NCBI RefSeq assembly: GCF_012221945.1
Contig: NZ_CP032549.1
Span: forward strand, 1,054,001-1,118,000
Source: Glutamicibacter mishrai
GTDB taxonomy: Bacteria; Actinomycetota; Actinomycetes; Actinomycetales; Micrococcaceae
Direction: 5' to 3'
Length of the DNA stretch: 64,000 nucleotides
Position numbers and translations under genes: made by a program. This document shows, piece by piece, positions 32,654 to 41,316 of the stretch. Under the pieces are notes generated by a model that worked only from the letters and a program-made list of their open reading frames with translations, was not told the origin of the DNA and ran no database searches. Positions within the stretch are counted from its first letter, which is position 1; the number at the start of each line of letters is the position of its first letter.

Positions 32654-34177
32654 TTACTTCAGCACCTTATAGGTCTTGATGGTTTCCCCCCTGAAGAAGG
32701 CAGGCTGGGTGATGCGCATGTAGATCATCACCACGACACCGAGCAAGAGCACACCGACGCCCAGGATGAAGACCATGCCCACTCCCCCGATATTCGATCC
32801 TGATCCGTAGTCGGGATTCATGGATTCAATAGCGGTAGCGAAGAACATCACCAGCAGCACCACACCGCCGATCAGCGGGGCCAAGAACTTGAAAATGATG
32901 TTCCGCGCGCTGGAGAACAGCTCGCCGCGGAAATACCACACGCAGGCCAAGGCGGTCAGACCGTAGTAGAAGCAGATCATCAGGCCCAGCGCGGTAATGG
33001 TGTCCCACAGGGCATTTTCCGAAACCAGCCGGGTAACGACGTAGAAGGCTGCGGCGGCTGCGGCTGCGGCGAAGGTCGACACCGAAGGCGACATGAAGCG
33101 CGGCGAGATCTTCGAGAAGCTCTGCGGCAGCGCCTTGTAGTAGCCCATCGCCAGCAGGGTTCGCGCCGGCGAGACCATGGTGGACTGCAAGGATGCGGCC
33201 GAGGAAGAGAGGATGGCCAGCGACATCAACAGCGCCAAGGGACCCATGACTGGTCCGGAGAGCACCGCGAAGATCGATTCCTGGTTCTCCGGGTTGCCTG
33301 CGCCCAGACCGGTGGTCCCGACGCCAGCCCAGTAGAGCACGCCCAGGGAGACGGCCACATACAGGGCCATGATCAGCAGCACCGTCCAGGTCGCGCCCCG
33401 GCCCGGCACCTTCTTCGGGTCGGTGGTTTCCTCGTTCATGGTCAGGGTGACATCCCAGCCCCAGAACACGAAGATCGACAGGGAAATGCCGGCGGCAAAG
33501 GCCGAGAAGCTCTCCACTCCGGCAGGATTGAACATCTCCAAGGTGATGGGAGTCTGGTCAAAAGGCTTGTTCGAGGTGAAGGCCATGATGGCGAACAGCA
33601 GCAGCACGCCGACCTGGAATCCGACCAAACCGTACTGGAACGCCTTGGTGGCATTCAGCCCGCGGTAGGAAATGTAGGAGGCGGCGGCGATGAAGATCAG
33701 CGTGGTGGGAATGTTGATCCACAGGTTGGTGGTCAGATCCGCGATTTCCGGGTGGCCGGTGATCTGTGCCAGCAGGATGTAGAAGAAGTCCACTGCGACC
33801 GCGGCCAGGTTGGAGAGCACGATCACCGTTGCGGCAACCAGCCCCCAGCCGCCCATCCAGCCGATCATCGGGCCGAAGGCGCGGGTGGCCCAGGTAAAGG
33901 AGGTGCCCGAGTCGGGCATCGCATTGTTCAGCTCGCGGTAGCCCAGGGCCACCAGGAGCATGGGCAGGAATCCGGCCAGCAGGATGGCCGGCAGGCTGGT
34001 GCCTACCTCGGCCACGGTGGCCCCGAGCCCTGCGGTGAGGGTGTAGGCCGGGGCAATGCTGGAAATTCCGATGACCACCAGGCCAAGAACACCGACGGTG
34101 CCCTTGGAGAGGCCTTTATCGTGCAACCCGCTCTCGGCGGCTGCAGGATGGGTATCCTGCCTCAGGTCTTGCGACAT
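32654..34177 (-). CDS. APC-family amino acid/polyamine permease
   Basis: A 507-residue membrane protein of the amino acid-polyamine-organocation superfamily, about 12-14 helices. The first helix GVLGLVVIGISSIAPAYTLTAG, the YRELNNAMPDSGTSFTWATRAFG loop and the WGWDVTLTMNEETTDPKKVPGRG segment are standard. It lies downstream of the amine oxidase and universal stress protein on the same strand, so putrescine is the likely substrate, though this is inferred from neighbours. A terminator follows. Confidence 0.88.
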   Translation of the reverse strand: MSQDLRQDTHPAAAESGLHDKGLSKGTVGVLGLVVIGISSIAPAYTLTAGLGATVAEVGTSLPAILLAGFLPMLLVALGYRELNNAMPDSGTSFTWATRAFGPMIGWMGGWGLVAATVIVLSNLAAVAVDFFYILLAQITGHPEIADLTTNLWINIPTTLIFIAAASYISYRGLNATKAFQYGLVGFQVGVLLLFAIMAFTSNKPFDQTPITLEMFNPAGVESFSAFAAGISLSIFVFWGWDVTLTMNEETTDPKKVPGRGATWTVLLIMALYVAVSLGVLYWAGVGTTGLGAGNPENQESIFAVLSGPVMGPLALLMSLAILSSSAASLQSTMVSPARTLLAMGYYKALPQSFSKISPRFMSPSVSTFAAAAAAAAFYVVTRLVSENALWDTITALGLMICFYYGLTALACVWYFRGELFSSARNIIFKFLAPLIGGVVLLVMFFATAIESMNPDYGSGSNIGGVGMVFILGVGVLLLGVVVMIYMRITQPAFFRGETIKTYKVLK

Positions 34178-34295
34178 GTTGGTTTACCTTTAGCTTTAGT
34201 GAGGCGATAGTGCGTCGGCCAGAAGTACCGAGCCACCTTTCATCAGTGCGTCTGATAAGTGAAGGGTGCTGCCGGCGGAAAGGCGCCGGGGACCG

Positions 34296-35168
34296 TTAGC
34301 TGTGCGAGCCCGGATTAGGGATGACCCCCATGGGGACGAACAGCTTGCCGAGGATGCGTTGTGCTTTGGGCCCGATGAACAGCCTGCGGGCCGCCGCCAG
34401 ACGGGCCGATCCGAGCAGGGCCAGGTCCCCGCCCTGCCAGGAAAGCTGCCCGACCGCTTCATCCAGGTTGCGCCCCACCACGACTTCGATGCGCGCGTCG
34501 AGCTGCAGGGATTCGGTCAGTTCGGCCAGGTAGGCGCGGGTGCTTTCCACATGGGATTCCAGGTCCCGTTCCGGGTCCTGGACATCGAAAGGCAAGACCA
34601 GGGTCACCACGCGCAGTGGCACGGAACTGGCCGCCGCCAGCCGGGCCGATTGCTCGATGACGTCCTTGGCCCCTGGCCGGTCCCCTACGAAAGCGGTGAG
34701 CCGGGTCAGCTTGCCGTCCGCTGACCTCAGGGTCTCCAACGCTGCGGGCGAGGACATGTAAACCGAGACCGGCGAGGAGTGCAGCAGTGCGTTGGCGATC
34801 GCGCCGGGCAGGAAGAATCCGGCACGGTGGCGCTTGCGTCCACCGAGCACGATGCCATCAGCCGCGTAGTCCTGGGCCAGCGTGATCAGCCCCTCGGCTA
34901 CGGATGCGACCGATTGGGCCACCACGCTGGCGTTGATCCCTTCGGGCACCAGCTCCAGGGCCTGTTCGGCCCACTGGTCCACCTGGGCGGAGAGGATGCT
35001 GGAGTATCCGTGGTCCCCGCCCGGGTAGACCGCGTTGAACGGTGCGGCGGCCGGCAGCACGATGGCGATCTGCAAGGATGCCTCGGGGGTGCCGGCCACC
35101 AGTGCGCTGGCCAGTTCGATGGCTTCGGCTCCGCGTTCATCCGCGGTGTAGCCTACGAGCAATTTCAT
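34296..35168 (-). CDS. tandem universal stress protein
   Basis: A 290-residue protein of two UspA domains (about residues 1-143 and 150-285). Both end in the nucleotide-binding loop region: IVLGGRKRH-AGFFLPGAIANALL in the first and LLGSARLAAARRLFIGPKAQRIL in the second, with the glycine motif less regular than in canonical ATP binders. It lies 3 bp after the amine oxidase stop and ahead of the APC permease. A role in tuning the transporter is inferred only from this arrangement and the similar pair at 58245-60169. Confidence 0.87.
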   Translation of the reverse strand: MKLLVGYTADERGAEAIELASALVAGTPEASLQIAIVLPAAAPFNAVYPGGDHGYSSILSAQVDQWAEQALELVPEGINASVVAQSVASVAEGLITLAQDYAADGIVLGGRKRHRAGFFLPGAIANALLHSSPVSVYMSSPAALETLRSADGKLTRLTAFVGDRPGAKDVIEQSARLAAASSVPLRVVTLVLPFDVQDPERDLESHVESTRAYLAELTESLQLDARIEVVVGRNLDEAVGQLSWQGGDLALLGSARLAAARRLFIGPKAQRILGKLFVPMGVIPNPGSHS

Positions 35169-35171
35169 GAT

Positions 35172-36599
35172 CTAGGCGCTGACCTTGTCATCGATAGCGG
35201 TCAGGGTCTGCACGCCGTCGTAGCTTTCGTCGTAGCTGGTGCCATCGAGCTCTGCGATGATGCGCGCCGCGGAGCGGCGGCCCATGCGCACTGCGCCATC
35301 CACGTGCTGGAAGCCTTCGCCGGCCAGGTCTGAGGAGGAGAAGTAGATCGGGCCAATGTTCTCGTTCTGGGCTGGGCCGAAGCGGTAGAGGCCGCCCAGG
35401 TCGTAGCTGGTGGCGTAGGCTCCGCGTGTCCATTCTTCGGCTGCGAAGTCCGAGAGGTAGAAGACCTTCGGGTCCAATGCCTTCTCGCCGAGGTAGGCGG
35501 CGATGCCCTTGAGGATGGCGGCCCGGCGGGCTTCCTCGTCCAGCTCCCACATGGCGTCGGCCTTCAGGTCCGAGATGAAGCCGACCAGGGTTCCGGTGCT
35601 TTCACCGGTGTAGGTGTTGTCGTACAGCTCCTGGACCAGCGCGTTGGGTCCGAAGCAGGTTCCCGAGAGTCCCTCTTCACGCCAGAAGGGGGTCTCGTAG
35701 ACTGCATGCACCTTGATGACCAGGCCCATGGACTGGTGCTGGTGTGTGACATGCTGCTTGCGCGGCAATGCGGGAACGTAGCTGATCCGGGAGTACAGGT
35801 TTGGCGGGATGGCCACGATGACCTTCTTGGCGGAAACGGTGACCGACTGGCCGTGGGCCACCACGCCGCCGTCGAACCATTCCAGCTTGAGCACGGGGTT
35901 GTTCAGGAAGACGATCTCATCGCCCAATCGCTCGGCGACGGCCTTGGAGACTCCCTGCATGGTGCCGACGATGCGGCGGTCGAGGATGAAGTCTTCATCA
36001 ACGAGGTTATCGAAGGATCCTGCCGAGGAGGCCATGAGCACGGCCTGCAGTGCCGAGAAGGTGTGCGCTGGCTTGGTCAGCATGCCGCCGGCGATGAACA
36101 GCCCCACGTTGTTGCAGGCCAGTTCGTCGTCGGAGTGCTGGCGCAGGAAGTGGTGGAAGGAGATCTGGTCCAGCTCTTCTGCCTGCGGGTGTTCCCAGGG
36201 GGTGTCCGGATTCATCTGGGCAGCCAATTCGTTCATGAGGCTGATCAGCTTGTTCATTTCGGCCACGGTGCTTTCGGCAACGGGGAAGTCGTCGCCGTCG
36301 TAGGCGATGGCTTCGCCTTGCTCGTTGAGATAGACGCTCTTGCCGGCCTTGTAGCGTTCGAAGGTTTCGATGCCCAGCTCGTTGATCAGCGAGTAGAGTC
36401 CGGTCTGGTCCGGGCTGATCCACTGGCCACCGATTTCGATGGTGGCTCCGTCCATGACATCGGTCCAGGTGCGTCCGCCAACGCGGTCGCGGGCTTCGAG
36501 CACGGCTACGGACTTGCCTGCTTTGTTCAGTTCGTAGGCCGCGGTCAGACCCGATGGGCCGGCACCGATGACTACTACGTCGCGTTCCAGATGTTCCAT
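35172..36599 (-). CDS. puo: flavin amine oxidase, probable putrescine oxidase
   Basis: A 475-residue FAD enzyme: dinucleotide fold VVVIGAGPSGLTAAYEL near the N-terminus, then EARDRVGGRTWTD, GGQWISPDQTGLY and the C-terminal GPIYFSSSDLAGEGFQHVDGAVRMGRRSA that closes on FAD. By eye it is close to the putrescine oxidases of Kocuria and Rhodococcus, which oxidise putrescine to 4-aminobutanal with O2, yielding H2O2 and ammonia. The start at 36599 has GAGGAG 6 nt ahead. It leads the oxidase-stress protein-permease operon, behind a TetR-type palindrome. Confidence 0.87.
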   Translation of the reverse strand: MEHLERDVVVIGAGPSGLTAAYELNKAGKSVAVLEARDRVGGRTWTDVMDGATIEIGGQWISPDQTGLYSLINELGIETFERYKAGKSVYLNEQGEAIAYDGDDFPVAESTVAEMNKLISLMNELAAQMNPDTPWEHPQAEELDQISFHHFLRQHSDDELACNNVGLFIAGGMLTKPAHTFSALQAVLMASSAGSFDNLVDEDFILDRRIVGTMQGVSKAVAERLGDEIVFLNNPVLKLEWFDGGVVAHGQSVTVSAKKVIVAIPPNLYSRISYVPALPRKQHVTHQHQSMGLVIKVHAVYETPFWREEGLSGTCFGPNALVQELYDNTYTGESTGTLVGFISDLKADAMWELDEEARRAAILKGIAAYLGEKALDPKVFYLSDFAAEEWTRGAYATSYDLGGLYRFGPAQNENIGPIYFSSSDLAGEGFQHVDGAVRMGRRSAARIIAELDGTSYDESYDGVQTLTAIDDKVSA

Positions 36600-36619
36600 G
36601 AACAGCTCCTCAAACAATA

Positions 36620-36638
36620 AAATGAATTCGGTTCATTT
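36620..36638. promoter_or_regulatory. TetR-type operator between puo and tetR
   Basis: AAATGAA-TTCGG-TTCATTT, 7-bp arms, sits 21 bp upstream of puo and 67 bp before the divergent TetR gene. It is the natural candidate operator for that regulator. Confidence 0.65.
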
Positions 36639-36704
36639 ACTTGTCATATAGCATAGGGGAAGAACATCGACTTGTGAAGCAACCCACGTCAGGAAGTGAA
36701 ACGC

Positions 36705-37358
36705 ATGACCGAATCGGGCACCAGGCGCGCTGGCAGGCCACGCAAAGCGGTACTCACTCGCGAACGCATCACCGCGAACGCGCTGGAGCTGGTTTCCGAC
36801 GGCGGGTACGAATCGTTGACCATGCAACGTCTGGCCAAGTCACTTGGTGTTTCCCCGTCGGCTTTGTATAACCACGTGGATTCGAAACATGACTTGATGC
36901 AGTGGATTCAAGAATTGGTCATGACCGACATCGACACCACGATTTTCGACACCGAGCCACTGACGGAAGCCCTGATGCAGTGGGCGACAAGCTACCGTAA
37001 TGTTTTTGCTCGCCATATCCCATTGATCCCGATTATTGCCGTCCTCCCGGTCTCGGATTCTCCACGGACCTTGAGCATGTATGAGCGGGTCGCCGAAGCC
37101 TTGAAGGATTACGGGCTAGCTGAAAACGAGATCATCCCGACCATTGTCGCGTTGGAATCATTCATCTTCGGTTCGGCGATGGACACCGCGGCGCCACACG
37201 ATATTTTTGATACGACCAACCACCAGGATCTGACGCCGCACTTCACCCAGGCGGTGGCAGCGCAGCGCAAAACCCAGTTGAACACCAGCGACGATTCCTT
37301 CCAACGCGGACTCTCGGCAATGATCACCGGGCTGCTGGCAAAAGGGAACGCCTCATGA
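36705..37358 (+). CDS. TetR-family regulator of the putrescine operon
   Basis: A 217-residue TetR-family repressor: Arg-rich N-terminus (RRAGRPRKA), helix-turn-helix ITANALELVSDGGYESLTMQRLAKSLGVSPSALYNHVDSKHDLMQWI and a TetR_C-type ligand domain. Divergent from puo. ATG at 36705 has AGGA 10 nt ahead; a GTG at 36696 would overlap that site. Its stop overlaps the start of the LapA-type gene (ATGA). Confidence 0.88.
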   Translation: MTESGTRRAGRPRKAVLTRERITANALELVSDGGYESLTMQRLAKSLGVSPSALYNHVDSKHDLMQWIQELVMTDIDTTIFDTEPLTEALMQWATSYRNVFARHIPLIPIIAVLPVSDSPRTLSMYERVAEALKDYGLAENEIIPTIVALESFIFGSAMDTAAPHDIFDTTNHQDLTPHFTQAVAAQRKTQLNTSDDSFQRGLSAMITGLLAKGNAS

Positions 37359-37576
37359 ATGAAGACGAGCAAAAGCCACGACGCTTTGCTTTGAACTCGA
37401 AGCAATGGGCGGCCATCGCACTGGTGATCGTGGCGCTGGTTTTCATCCTGCAAAACCTCACCTACGTGCGCGTGGAGTTCTTCCTCATCCATACCGCAGC
37501 GCCACTCTGGCTGGTTCTGCTGGTGACGCTGGCTGCAGGCTACGCTATTGGATGGTTCTCGAAACGGCGAGACTAG
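37355..37576 (+). CDS. LapA-domain small membrane protein
   Basis: A 73-residue protein with two hydrophobic helices (about residues 17-34 and 48-67) separated by QNLTYVRVEFFLIHTAAP, the pattern of the LapA/DUF1049 family. In E. coli the LapA-LapB pair influences lipopolysaccharide synthesis; in this Gram-positive lineage the function is unknown. It is translationally coupled to the TetR gene. Confidence 0.75.
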   Translation: MNEDEQKPRRFALNSKQWAAIALVIVALVFILQNLTYVRVEFFLIHTAAPLWLVLLVTLAAGYAIGWFSKRRD

Positions 37577-37761
37577 TCTTCCAAGATGGCCCACTCGCCG
37601 ACTTCTTCGTTCTGCGAGTCGTAAACGTCTTCTTGGGAACCGGGTTCCAAGGGGTACATGGCTACGCGCTGGGACCAGTCACCGAGGATTCTTTGCAGCT
37701 CCTCCATTGGCTTGAGCTGCATGTTCTCGGTATCAAAATTGACTTCCAAAACAAAACGCAT
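37573..37761 (-). CDS. small hypothetical protein
   Basis: A 62-residue acidic soluble protein (MRFVLEVNFD start, C-terminal NEEVGEWAILED). The gene looks real: AAGGAG lies 6 nt ahead of the ATG at 37761, and the beta-strand/helix pattern is regular. Its stop overlaps the LapA-type stop by 4 bp at CTAG, tail to tail. No family or function is recognised. Confidence 0.62.
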   Translation of the reverse strand: MRFVLEVNFDTENMQLKPMEELQRILGDWSQRVAMYPLEPGSQEDVYDSQNEEVGEWAILED

Positions 37762-37925
37762 GATCTGCTCCTTGCTCTTCCGGTTGCCGCCATCCTATGC
37801 CCGGGACCGGAGAAAAACGAGAGCTCTTCATGGCGTGCCGTGACGAAAGTTTCTGGCTGCGCACAGAAAAATAGCGGGCACCCGAGGTATCCCGGATTCC
37901 CGCAATTGGAAAGAGCAGCTGAAAG

Positions 37926-38297
37926 CTACTGGACGCCGCCCATGTATGCCAGCGACTGGATGGCTTCGTTGCCGCCGACCTTGTACAACGCCAAGACGAG
38001 GCCGCCGAAAACAATGCCCATGGCTGCGCTGAAGCCAAGTGAGATCTTGACCAGCGAACGTACTTCACCGCGGCTGACTTCAGCTTCATCGTTGAGGTAC
38101 TTGGCTGCGCCCTGGCTGATGCTGGCAGCTGGGGTCAAGGCGCGAGCGGGAAGGGTCATCAGATTTGATGCGGCGTCGGTCTGGCCGTCGCGGAGGATGG
38201 CAATGGTGGCTCGGTTCTTGCGATCTTGGCGAAGCTTCACGATGTTGGCACCGTGGCGTGCCAAGAGAATATCTTCACCGAGTGGGATCGTTGCCAT
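37926..38297 (-). CDS. hypothetical protein with one C-terminal membrane helix
   Basis: A 123-residue protein: an N-terminal soluble part with several basic residues (HGANIVKLRQDRKNRATI) and a membrane helix at about residues 85-106 ending in a short Gly-rich tail. GGAG lies 8 nt ahead of the ATG. The N-terminal segment resembles small actinobacterial regulators only loosely, so no assignment is made. Confidence 0.58.
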   Translation of the reverse strand: MATIPLGEDILLARHGANIVKLRQDRKNRATIAILRDGQTDAASNLMTLPARALTPAASISQGAAKYLNDEAEVSRGEVRSLVKISLGFSAAMGIVFGGLVLALYKVGGNEAIQSLAYMGGVQ

Positions 38298-38511
38298 TGC
38301 TTTTGCTCCTAGTTAATTTCCATCACGTCTTTCCAGTACTATCAATCATTTCTGAAACGTTTTATTCCCGTAACCCTTTTGTCGAGAACCACACATGCTC
38401 TTGTGATGCAATCCGCATGATTCTGGGGCAAAATCGGCTTTTCAGGTGACCGGGGACATAGCCAAAAGCAAATTTCCCATGCTGACCGACGACCGTTTTC
38501 GGCAAGAAAAA

Positions 38512-38537
38512 ACCCGAGGGAATCAGTTCCCTCGGGT
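38512..38537 (-). terminator. intrinsic terminator of the small membrane gene
   Basis: A perfect 11-bp stem (38512-38522 with 38527-38537), TCAG/CTGA loop, followed on the minus strand by six Ts; 24 bp after the stop at 38562. Confidence 0.88.
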
Positions 38538-38561
38538 AGTTTTCAGCGGTCTTGAAATCAC

Positions 38562-38801
38562 TTATGCGGTCTTCAAGTCGTTGTTCTTCTGCTGTCGCTT
38601 TGCCTCGCGGATCTGGATGCCCAGATCATGGTTCGACAGGTCTTCAGGTGAAGCCACGCCATACCGGTAGGCCTTGGCTACCAGGGCTTGGCGAATTTCT
38701 GCTTGGTGGTCCTTCTTGTAACGGATCACCATGAAGACGCTCACGATTGCCAAGACAATCAGAGTCACCACTGCAGTCAGAATCGTAGTTTCCAGAGTCA
38801 T
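38562..38801 (-). CDS. small single-helix membrane protein
   Basis: A 79-residue protein: N-terminal membrane helix (about residues 8-27) followed by a highly charged cytoplasmic tail (RYKKDHQAEIRQALVAKAYRYG). A strong terminator directly behind it supports a real gene. GGGAGG lies 11 nt ahead of the ATG. No family is recognised. Confidence 0.6.
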   Translation of the reverse strand: MTLETTILTAVVTLIVLAIVSVFMVIRYKKDHQAEIRQALVAKAYRYGVASPEDLSNHDLGIQIREAKRQQKNNDLKTA

Positions 38802-39000
38802 AATCTTCTCGACCTCCCCATTTTTCAGTCACTGCTGCATTTGGCCCGCTCGTTTGGTCGAAGAACTTCGTCCGACGGCCGAGGGACCGCAGTATTGCTA
38901 AGAGAAGAACAACAAGTTTAGCATATTTCTTCGAAGAGCGCCCGCAGGTATCGCTGACTCCTACGACAAAAGGGTCGCCGTGGCGAAGCAACGGGTGAAG

Positions 39001-39489
39001 CTAGAACTCTCCGTGGCCCTGCCCATGTTCGAAGACCAGCGACGTTTGTGTTGTTGCGACGGCCGGGTTCGCCGAGAGGTTGTCCAGGACGAATTGGCGG
39101 ACGTCGGCCGAGTTGCGCACGGCCACGTGCAGGACAAAGTCGTCGGCTCCGCCGAGGAAAAACAGCTGTCGGACTCCGGGTTTGGTTTTCATCTCGCTGG
39201 CAAAATTGGCCATGAGGTGGCGGGCTCCGGGGCGGATCTTCACGAAGATCAACGCTTCGAGCTCGCGGCCGAGAACCTGCGGGTCCACCTCGATGGTGAA
39301 CCGGGAGATCACCCCGGAATCGCGCAGGGCGTTCAAGCGCGCCAGGCACGTAGAGGCAGCGATCCCCAGCTCTTCGGCCAGCGAATTGTTGGTCCGCCGG
39401 GAGTTCTTGCTGAGCAATGCCAAGAGCCTGCGATCAATCTCATCGAGTTGCACGGTGCGGTTCTCGCGCTTCGATAGATTCAACGACAT
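39001..39489 (-). CDS. Lrp/AsnC-family transcriptional regulator
   Basis: A 162-residue regulator with the AsnC helix-turn-helix (LDEIDRRLLALLSKNSRRTNNSLAEELGIAASTCLARLNAL, residues 15-55) and a RAM domain with VRQLFFLGGADDFVLHVAVRN. It lies 55 bp behind the DedA-type gene on the same strand. It might control the transporter/Rieske genes upstream, but no binding site was identified. Confidence 0.87.
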   Translation of the reverse strand: MSLNLSKRENRTVQLDEIDRRLLALLSKNSRRTNNSLAEELGIAASTCLARLNALRDSGVISRFTIEVDPQVLGRELEALIFVKIRPGARHLMANFASEMKTKPGVRQLFFLGGADDFVLHVAVRNSADVRQFVLDNLSANPAVATTQTSLVFEHGQGHGEF

Positions 39490-39544
39490 GGCGCCGCACC
39501 TGCTCTCTGTGTTCCGTGGATCGCTGAAATCATCATACGACCGT

Positions 39545-40057
39545 CTAGCAATTGATTTGGGATGATTCCGGGGCAGTTGTTTCTTGGGCAGGCCGCTTGC
39601 GGGCCCGCCGCCGCAAGACGATGAACACGACCACGCCGATCAACGCCAGGGCGCCTGCAATCCATGGCCAGTCCAAAGCCAGCCAGGCATAAAATACCGC
39701 TAGGCCCACCGTGGTGTAAATAGCGGACCATAGCAGCGCGCCCACGGCCACGGCCGGGAGGTACCGGCGCAACGGCATGCGGCTGATCCCTGCCGAAGCG
39801 TTGACCGCACTCTGGATTCCCAACGTGAGGAAGCTCAGCGGGATGGCGAAGATGCCCCAGCGTTCGATGAATTTCTGCGCCCTGCGGTACACCGGTCCGT
39901 GCAGGTGCTTGTGGAAGCGGGTGCGCTCCACGCCTTTGGCGATTCCCCGGCCCACCCAATAGGTGGCATTTCCCCTGGCGAAGGCCCCGAGGAAGAAGAA
40001 AATGAACGTCACGCCGAAGGGCGCGTCGTTGATCAGCCAGGAAATCGTCTCAGCCAT
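39545..40057 (-). CDS. DedA-family membrane protein
   Basis: A 170-residue DedA-type protein, slightly shorter than usual. The FFFLGAFARGNATYWVGRGIAKG start, an amphipathic HKHLHGPVYRRAQKFIERWG stretch, and SAVNASAGISRMPLRRYLPAVAVGALLWSAIY are family features; four or five helices are visible. Some DedA proteins flip undecaprenyl phosphate or other lipids; the role here is unknown. The ATG at 40057 lies just after the MFS stop, and a longer reading would overlap that gene. Confidence 0.8.
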   Translation of the reverse strand: MAETISWLINDAPFGVTFIFFFLGAFARGNATYWVGRGIAKGVERTRFHKHLHGPVYRRAQKFIERWGIFAIPLSFLTLGIQSAVNASAGISRMPLRRYLPAVAVGALLWSAIYTTVGLAVFYAWLALDWPWIAGALALIGVVVFIVLRRRARKRPAQETTAPESSQINC

Positions 40058-40059
40058 GG

Positions 40060-41316
40060 TTACGGAACGCTCTTGATCTTGCGCACCAGCACTGCGCCGA
40101 GCAAGCTGACAACCACCGAGCAGAGGAACAGCGTCGGGTAGCCGCCCAGCCACGTCACGGCCAGCCACGCGACCAGCGGCGCGACGACCTGCGGCAGCGA
40201 ATTGGCGATGTTGATCATGCCCAGATCCTTGCCTCGCGAATCAGCGGTCGGAAGCACCTGGGTCAGCAGCGCGAAGTCCACCGCAAGGTATGCGCCAAAC
40301 CCGATGCCCAAGAGCACCGCGGCGATAATGGCCATCGCGAAGGTCGAGGACACGGCCATGACTCCGGCTGCCGCGGCGACGATCACCGAGGAAATGATGA
40401 CGTATTTCTTGCGCTGGCCATCGCGGTCGGAGAGCTTTCCGGAGATCACCGAAGAGAAGATCACGCAGAAGGCATAGATGGCTGTCAGCACCAGCACGCC
40501 CTGTGCCGGATTCGGATGGCCAATGGCGTCCTGCAGGAAGTACAACAGATACACCAGGCACAGCTGGCTGCCCAGGTACAGCAGGAATCGGGTCAGCCAA
40601 GCCCACCCGAAGTCCTTGTGCTTGACCGGGTTGATCCAGAAGCTCTGCGCGAATTGCAGTGCGCTCAGTGGCTCCAAGGTCCCTTTGGGCAGCGGCGTAT
40701 CCTGGCGCATCAGCACAAAAGGCACCGCGCAAATGGCCACAGCCAAGGCAACCAGCGCGTAGCCGAAGACGAGGTTGCCGGCGGCCACCATGCCGATGAC
40801 CGCGCCGATCAACGAGCCACAGGTCTGGCCCAAGGCGACCAGCCCGCCAACCACGCCACGCTGTTCCACGGGCACCCGGTCCGGGATGGCGGCGAAGATG
40901 GCAGCTACCGCTGCATTTCCGGCGGCCTGCATCAGCGCCCAGCCGAGGACCAACAGCCCCACGGTATGAGCGGTGGACATCAGCAACAGCGCGAGCGCGC
41001 CGCAAATGGTTCCGCAGAACACCCAGGGGATGCGGCGCCCGAACCTTGAGGTGCTCCGGTCGCTCAACGCGCCAAAGAGCGGGTTGGCGATCAGCGATAC
41101 CGCCGCGCCGACACCGGTCACCAGGGAAAGGATGGCACCCTTCTGGCTGGCATCAAGCTGCTCGGCGTGCAGCCCCAGGAGCACCTGGATGGGCGCAAAA
41201 AATCCGACATTGATGCCAATGTGAACGGTGACAACCGCGGCAATCCAGCCTCGACTGACTCGTCTGGTCGGAACCTGCAAAGCCAGTGGAATCTTCGCTG
41301 GTTCAGCTGTGCTCAT
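40060..41316 (-). CDS. MFS transporter
   Basis: A 418-residue transporter with about 12 helices. NPLFGALSDRSTSRFGRRIPWVF (near residues 78-100) is a loop signature close to the glycoside-pentoside-hexuronide branch. The start overlaps the reductase stop by 4 bp, so it is produced together with the Rieske/reductase pair. The substrate may be whatever compound that pair acts on. Confidence 0.85.
   Translation of the reverse strand: MSTAEPAKIPLALQVPTRRVSRGWIAAVVTVHIGINVGFFAPIQVLLGLHAEQLDASQKGAILSLVTGVGAAVSLIANPLFGALSDRSTSRFGRRIPWVFCGTICGALALLLMSTAHTVGLLVLGWALMQAAGNAAVAAIFAAIPDRVPVEQRGVVGGLVALGQTCGSLIGAVIGMVAAGNLVFGYALVALAVAICAVPFVLMRQDTPLPKGTLEPLSALQFAQSFWINPVKHKDFGWAWLTRFLLYLGSQLCLVYLLYFLQDAIGHPNPAQGVLVLTAIYAFCVIFSSVISGKLSDRDGQRKKYVIISSVIVAAAAGVMAVSSTFAMAIIAAVLLGIGFGAYLAVDFALLTQVLPTADSRGKDLGMINIANSLPQVVAPLVAWLAVTWLGGYPTLFLCSVVVSLLGAVLVRKIKSVP

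Noticed and set aside
36927..37358. The TetR gene and following small membrane gene as a single fused protein
   Set aside because: The ATGA overlap has clear stop and start codons in different frames, so they are two coupled genes.
39480..39959. 159-codon minus-strand frame overlapping the DedA-type gene
   Set aside because: The DedA frame has membrane helices and family motifs; this one is Arg/Pro/Gly-rich and soluble-looking, typical of a shifted reading.
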